Assembly: GCF_018448495.1 (NCBI RefSeq)
Contig: NZ_CP049902.1
Span: 2,852,001 to 2,916,000 of the forward strand
From: Psychrobacter sp. WY6
Lineage (GTDB): Bacteria > Pseudomonadota > Gammaproteobacteria > Pseudomonadales > Moraxellaceae
Length of the DNA: 64,000 bases
Direction of reading: 5' to 3'
Shown here piece by piece: positions 60,710 through 64,000 of the stretch. Position numbers and translations under genes: made by a program. Position 1 is the stretch's first letter. Every line of letters starts with the position of its first letter. The notes under the pieces are model-generated. The model was not told the origin of the DNA, ran no database searches, and worked only from the letters and a program-made list of their open reading frames with translations.

Positions 60710-60815
60710 GGGAATGTCCTTTTCTTTATTTTTAACATAAGTGCCAGTGATTGAATGGCGGTTTTGAGGAATGGTTTATCTAATAGTTAACAGTTGCTAG
60801 TTGCTAGCTATAGAG

Positions 60816-60837
60816 GGGATTCATGGTGCTGAATCCC
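60816..60837 (-). other. Intercistronic hairpin between gabD and gabT
   Basis: GGGATTCA and TGAATCCC form a perfect 8-bp stem with a 6-base loop. Neither strand has a T-tract, so it is not a clear terminator. Confidence 0.45.
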
Positions 60838-60890
60838 GTTCGATACGGTGTGACAATTAAAACCTTAAAAGAGCGCATGTCGCTAAACGA

Positions 60891-62362
60891 TTAGCTGACG
60901 TCAGAGCACCAGTATTTAGTCACGACATATTCTTCGATGCCGTATTTTGAGCCTTCGCGGCCAAAGCCAGACTGCTTGACACCGCCAAATGGGGCGACCT
61001 CGGTAGAAATCAGACCAGTATTATGACCAATAATGCCGTATTCAAGACCTTCAGTGACGCGCCATGAACGTGCATAATTGCCACTGTAGAAATAGGCAGC
61101 TAAGCCATAAATCGTGTCGTTGGCTTGACGAATGACGTCTGCTTCATCTTTAAAGGTAAAGATAGTCGCAATAGGGCCAAAGATTTCTTCGTGCGCGATA
61201 TCCATCTCAGCACTGATATCGGTAATGACCGTTGGATTGTAAGTAAGCTCTGAGGCGTCATTGGTGCTGCCGCCAGCGATAAGCGTCGCGCCTTTGTCTA
61301 AAGCATCTTTAAGTAGCGCTTGCACTTTTTCTAGCGCCTTTTGATTAATCAAAGGACCAATATCCACGCCTTCATCCATGCCGTTACCGACATTTAATTC
61401 AGCGACTTTTTTCACAAACACATCTAGGAATTCATCTTTAATGCTGTCTTGCACATAGACACGGTTGGCACAAACACAAGTTTGACCAGCGTTACGATAT
61501 TTAGAGGCGATTAAGCCTTCAGCTGCTTTTTCCAGATCAGCGTCATCAAAGATAAATGGCGCATTACCGCCCAGCTCTAACGATAGTTTTTTGATGGTTG
61601 TCGCACATTGAGCCATCAAGGTACGACCGACTTCGGTAGAGCCTGTGAATGAAAGCTTATGAATGCGTACATCGCCCGTTAGGATATCGCCGATGGTTGA
61701 TGATTTGCCCGTCACTACTTGGATAACGCCTGCTGGAATACCTGCTTGTTCAGCCAAGGCAGCCAGTGCTAATGCAGAAAATGGCGTTTCAGTCGCAGGC
61801 TTAATAATCATCGTGCAGCCTGCTGCCAATGCTGGCGCGGCTTACGGGTAATCATCGCTGCTGGGAAATTCCAAGGCGTGATCGCCGAGCAAACGCCAAC
61901 GGGCTGTTTGAGTACCACATGGCGCAGTTGTGACTGATTGGCAGGGATAACATCGCCATAAACACGCTTGCCTTCTTCAGCAAACCAGCGGATAAAGCTA
62001 TTGGCATAGCCCACTTCACCGCGCGACTCGTTTAGAGGTTTGCCTTGCTCAGCGGTCATAATGATAGCCAAGTCTTCTTTATTGGCATCGATGAGGTCTG
62101 CCCACTTTTGTAGTAGCTCAGCACGCTCTTTCGGGGTTTTGGCTGCCCAAAGGATCTGGGCTTCATGAGAGGCGGTAACCGTGTCGTTCACATCGTCGGT
62201 CGTTAGGCTTGGTACCGTACCGATGATATCGCCGTTGAAAGGATTGCTCACATCAATAGTCGAGTCATCACTAGCGGCATACCAGCCATCTTTGATGAAA
62301 CACTGCTGTTTAAGTAGATCTGGGTTCGATAGCTGTAGCGTAGACTGTGACAGTTGTGACAT
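60891..62362 (-). CDS. gabD: Succinate-semialdehyde dehydrogenase, one frameshift
   Basis: NAD(P)+-dependent ALDH oxidising succinate semialdehyde to succinate. It has about 490 residues after repair of a base lost near 61841 (AMITRK-AAPALAAGCTMI). Motifs: ITPWNFPAAMITRK, LSFTGSTEVGRTL, the Glu in LELGGNAPFIF, the Cys in NAGQTCVCANRVYVQD, HEEIFGPIATIF and NTGLISTEVAPFGG, which is typical of GabD. The start at 62362 has AAGGAGCG just upstream; a longer in-frame ATG at 62431 is not preferred. It is divergent from the IclR regulator gene and upstream of gabT. Confidence 0.93.
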
Positions 62363-62477
62363 TGTGACGCTCCTTGTCAATTGAGGTTTGCAAATAGGAT
62401 TCGCAGATTTATAGCGATAAGTGAATAACAATCAATAGAAGGTTATGATTTAAATAATTATTGATAACTTGTTAAGC

Positions 62478-62493
62478 GTTCAATATACTGAAC
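62478..62493. promoter_or_regulatory. Candidate IclR-family operator
   Basis: Palindrome GTTCA-N6-TGAAC in the divergent gap between gabD and the IclR gene, 116 bases from the gabD start and 132 from the iclR-type start. Several IclR regulators bind palindromes of this kind. Prediction by position and symmetry only. Confidence 0.35.
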
Positions 62494-62624
62494 ATCTATT
62501 CTATATATGAGACATCATTATAAGAATGATAGCCAGCCATTTGCAACCCCTATTCTCATTTTAATGATGATTTATCGCGTTATTTTTATATTTTCCCAAT
62601 TTTACTGACTTTTATAGGTTCCTT

Positions 62625-63395
62625 ATGAGCTCAACTGCCGTTCCTGCCTTGGACAAAACCTTTCAGATTTTAGATTTAATTACTGATAGTGCGCAGCCTT
62701 TAACCGCAGCTCATATTGCTAAAGAGCTCAATCTACCACGTAGCTCAACCCACAATATTTTGCAAAGTCTTTTGGCTAAGCATGTCATCTATAAAGACAG
62801 CGATAGCCGCTTTCATTTAGGCTCTTATTTGATGTATTGGGCAGGTAAGTATGAACAGCAGCAAGGCGTCATCCAGTTATTTAAAGACCTCATTGTCCAG
62901 TATCCAATTCTTCTTCAACATACAGTTACTTTATCTAAGCTTGATTTAGGTGAAGTGGTATTTTTGGCCTGTCATGAAGCGCCTGCCCCGCTTGGCTTTA
63001 CCTTTCGCGCTGGTGTTCGCGTACCAGCGGTATTCTCTGCCACGGGCAAGGCCATGCTCTCAACATTCTCTATGGACAGTATAAAATCTATCTACGCTAC
63101 TGGTTTCCCCGCACCTATTACCCAACACGGTGTCGATAACTTTAGCGATTTGTCCACCGAGTTGACCGCCATTCAAAACAGTCGCATCTCACTCGATGAT
63201 GGACAACTTCGCGAAGGGATGTATTGTTTGGGTACTTATATTCGCAATGCGTCAGGCAATGCCGTTGCGGGTATGGCGGTTAGCTTTTTGCAAGGCGAAT
63301 ATGAGTCCAAGCGTGCTGAGGTCAGCGCAGTATTGATTGAATTGGCGCAGCAAATTGAGCAGCGTTTGGGTTTTATCGATAATAAATCAAGTTAA
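62625..63395 (+). CDS. IclR-family transcriptional regulator
   Basis: A 256-residue regulator. The N-terminal winged helix-turn-helix (residues about 8-68) reads LDKTFQILDLITDSAQPLTA, then LNLPRSSTHNILQSL for the recognition helix. The C-terminal effector domain has the IclR pattern, VPAVFSATGKAMLS and LDDGQLREGMYCLGTYIRN. It is divergent from gabD-gabT and therefore the likely regulator of GABA degradation. The effector is unknown; GABA or succinate semialdehyde is a reasonable guess. Intact frame. Confidence 0.88.
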   Translation: MSSTAVPALDKTFQILDLITDSAQPLTAAHIAKELNLPRSSTHNILQSLLAKHVIYKDSDSRFHLGSYLMYWAGKYEQQQGVIQLFKDLIVQYPILLQHTVTLSKLDLGEVVFLACHEAPAPLGFTFRAGVRVPAVFSATGKAMLSTFSMDSIKSIYATGFPAPITQHGVDNFSDLSTELTAIQNSRISLDDGQLREGMYCLGTYIRNASGNAVAGMAVSFLQGEYESKRAEVSAVLIELAQQIEQRLGFIDNKSS

Positions 63396-63451
63396 AACGC
63401 TGCTAGTTTCTTGCTTACTTCAAACTCTTTCAGTTATTTTGGTGATAACTG

Positions 63452-64000
63452 TTAATCTTCTGAAATAAGCCCTGATAAAAATGCTTGCAAATTGTCATTG
63501 AGCTTTTGCAAGTAAAACCGCCCTCGACTAAAACAATCAGTGGTTTGTTTAGCGCTTTCATCTTTTGTGCCAATATTTTAAATCCTTTCGTACTCACCGC
63601 ACATCTCGCTTCTGGGTCGTTCTCATAAACATCAAAACCTAAGACATGCACAATGACATCAGGGTCAAATAGCGTCATCGCTTCGATAGATTTATCAACA
63701 TACTCAAAAAACCCAGCTTCATCGGTGCCGTGCGGCATCGGGAAGTTAATGTTATAGCCTTCACCCACGCCTGTGCCCCTTTCAAACGCATGCCCTGTCA
63801 CTGCGGGATAGAAGTTAACCGGATCACCGTGAACCGAGGTATAAAGAACATCGCTGCGATCATAAAATATCTCTTGAATACCTTGTCCGTGGTGCATGTC
63901 GGTGTCTATGATGGCGATTTTTGCATATTTTTGCCGCAGATGTTCAGCGATGATGGCTGCATTATTTAGATAGCAAAATCCGCCAGCGGCGCTTTTGCGA
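63452..64000 (-). CDS. Histone deacetylase-like/acetylpolyamine amidohydrolase, N-terminus beyond the right edge, one frameshift
   Basis: Zinc hydrolase of the HDAC superfamily; bacterial members include acetylpolyamine amidohydrolases. Visible elements are AAGGFCYLNNAAIIAEHLR, the metal and catalytic motif IIDTDMHHGQGIQEIFY, TSVHGDPVNFYPAVTG and VHVLGFDVYENDP with the second metal Asp. The uncorrected frame ends at 63430, but a base change near 63521 gives the family ending GGYLQKLNDNLQAFLSGL with a stop at 63452. The enzyme reaches 64000 without its start. In a polyamine island, deacetylation of acetylputrescine or acetylspermidine is the attractive role. The GFD rather than D-x-x-x-D pattern should be checked when the rest is available. 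Confidence 0.82.

Noticed and set aside
1..64000. tRNA, rRNA or tmRNA genes
   Set aside because: No intergenic stretch shows a cloverleaf-like GTTCRANYC arm or a recognisable rRNA segment; this was judged by eye without a covariance search.

Overview
The window looks like chromosome from a Psychrobacter-type gammaproteobacterium (Moraxellaceae): moderate-to-low GC, AT-rich spacers, a stand-alone RnfB next to nth, tandem BCCT osmolyte carriers, a FimL-like protein and many proteins of Psychrobacter/Acinetobacter type. This genus call is inferred from gene content and protein style, not from a marker search. No rRNA, tRNA, CRISPR array, prophage or complete insertion sequence was seen.

The sequence carries very many single-base indels. 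About thirty of some sixty genes, including carB, metK, dnaQ, clpB, greA and nth, are split by one or more frameshifts. Many breaks sit in homopolymer runs and rejoin to full-length proteins, so they are read here as sequencing or assembly errors. The one clear exception is prfB, whose break is the classical programmed +1 frameshift. Gene coordinates below span the whole repaired gene and the break positions are stated.

Layout. 1-3486: minus-strand oxidation operon (acyl-CoA dehydrogenase, MDR-type oxidoreductase, SDR) with a divergent GlxA-type AraC regulator (3688-4709). 4757-9792: Tat-exported LD-carboxypeptidase, small membrane and lipoproteins, rnhA and dnaQ. 9953-17366: FimL-like protein, nudC, rnfB, nth, a PfpI protein, metK and a DUF3144 protein. 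17404-26901: a MITE-like element, a Kazal-like lipoprotein, two BCCT transporters, a PQQ sugar dehydrogenase, clpB and an L,D-transpeptidase. 27009-35472: a MITE, an SDR plus acyl-CoA synthetase pair, topoisomerase IB, ppnP, prfB, a HAD phosphatase and a gamma-type carbonic anhydrase. 35883-41400: carA, carB, greA. 41910-47460: two secreted proteins of unknown function, a radical SAM plus DUF4130 putative DNA-repair pair, and a glycosyltransferase.

47623-64000 is a near-complete polyamine catabolic island: PuuR-like regulator, PuuD, PuuA, PuuB, NhaC-type antiporter, AguB, AguA, an aldehyde dehydrogenase, an APC permease, GabT, GabD, an IclR regulator and an acetylpolyamine amidohydrolase-like protein. 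Together they would take agmatine through N-carbamoylputrescine, putrescine, gamma-glutamylated intermediates and GABA to succinate.

The best leads are the radical SAM/DUF4130 pair, the organisation of the polyamine island (a Sad-type dehydrogenase where PuuC is expected, and an acidic N-terminal extension on the PuuR-like regulator), a 7-bp tandem repeat just upstream of rnfB, and two families of small non-coding inverted-repeat elements.
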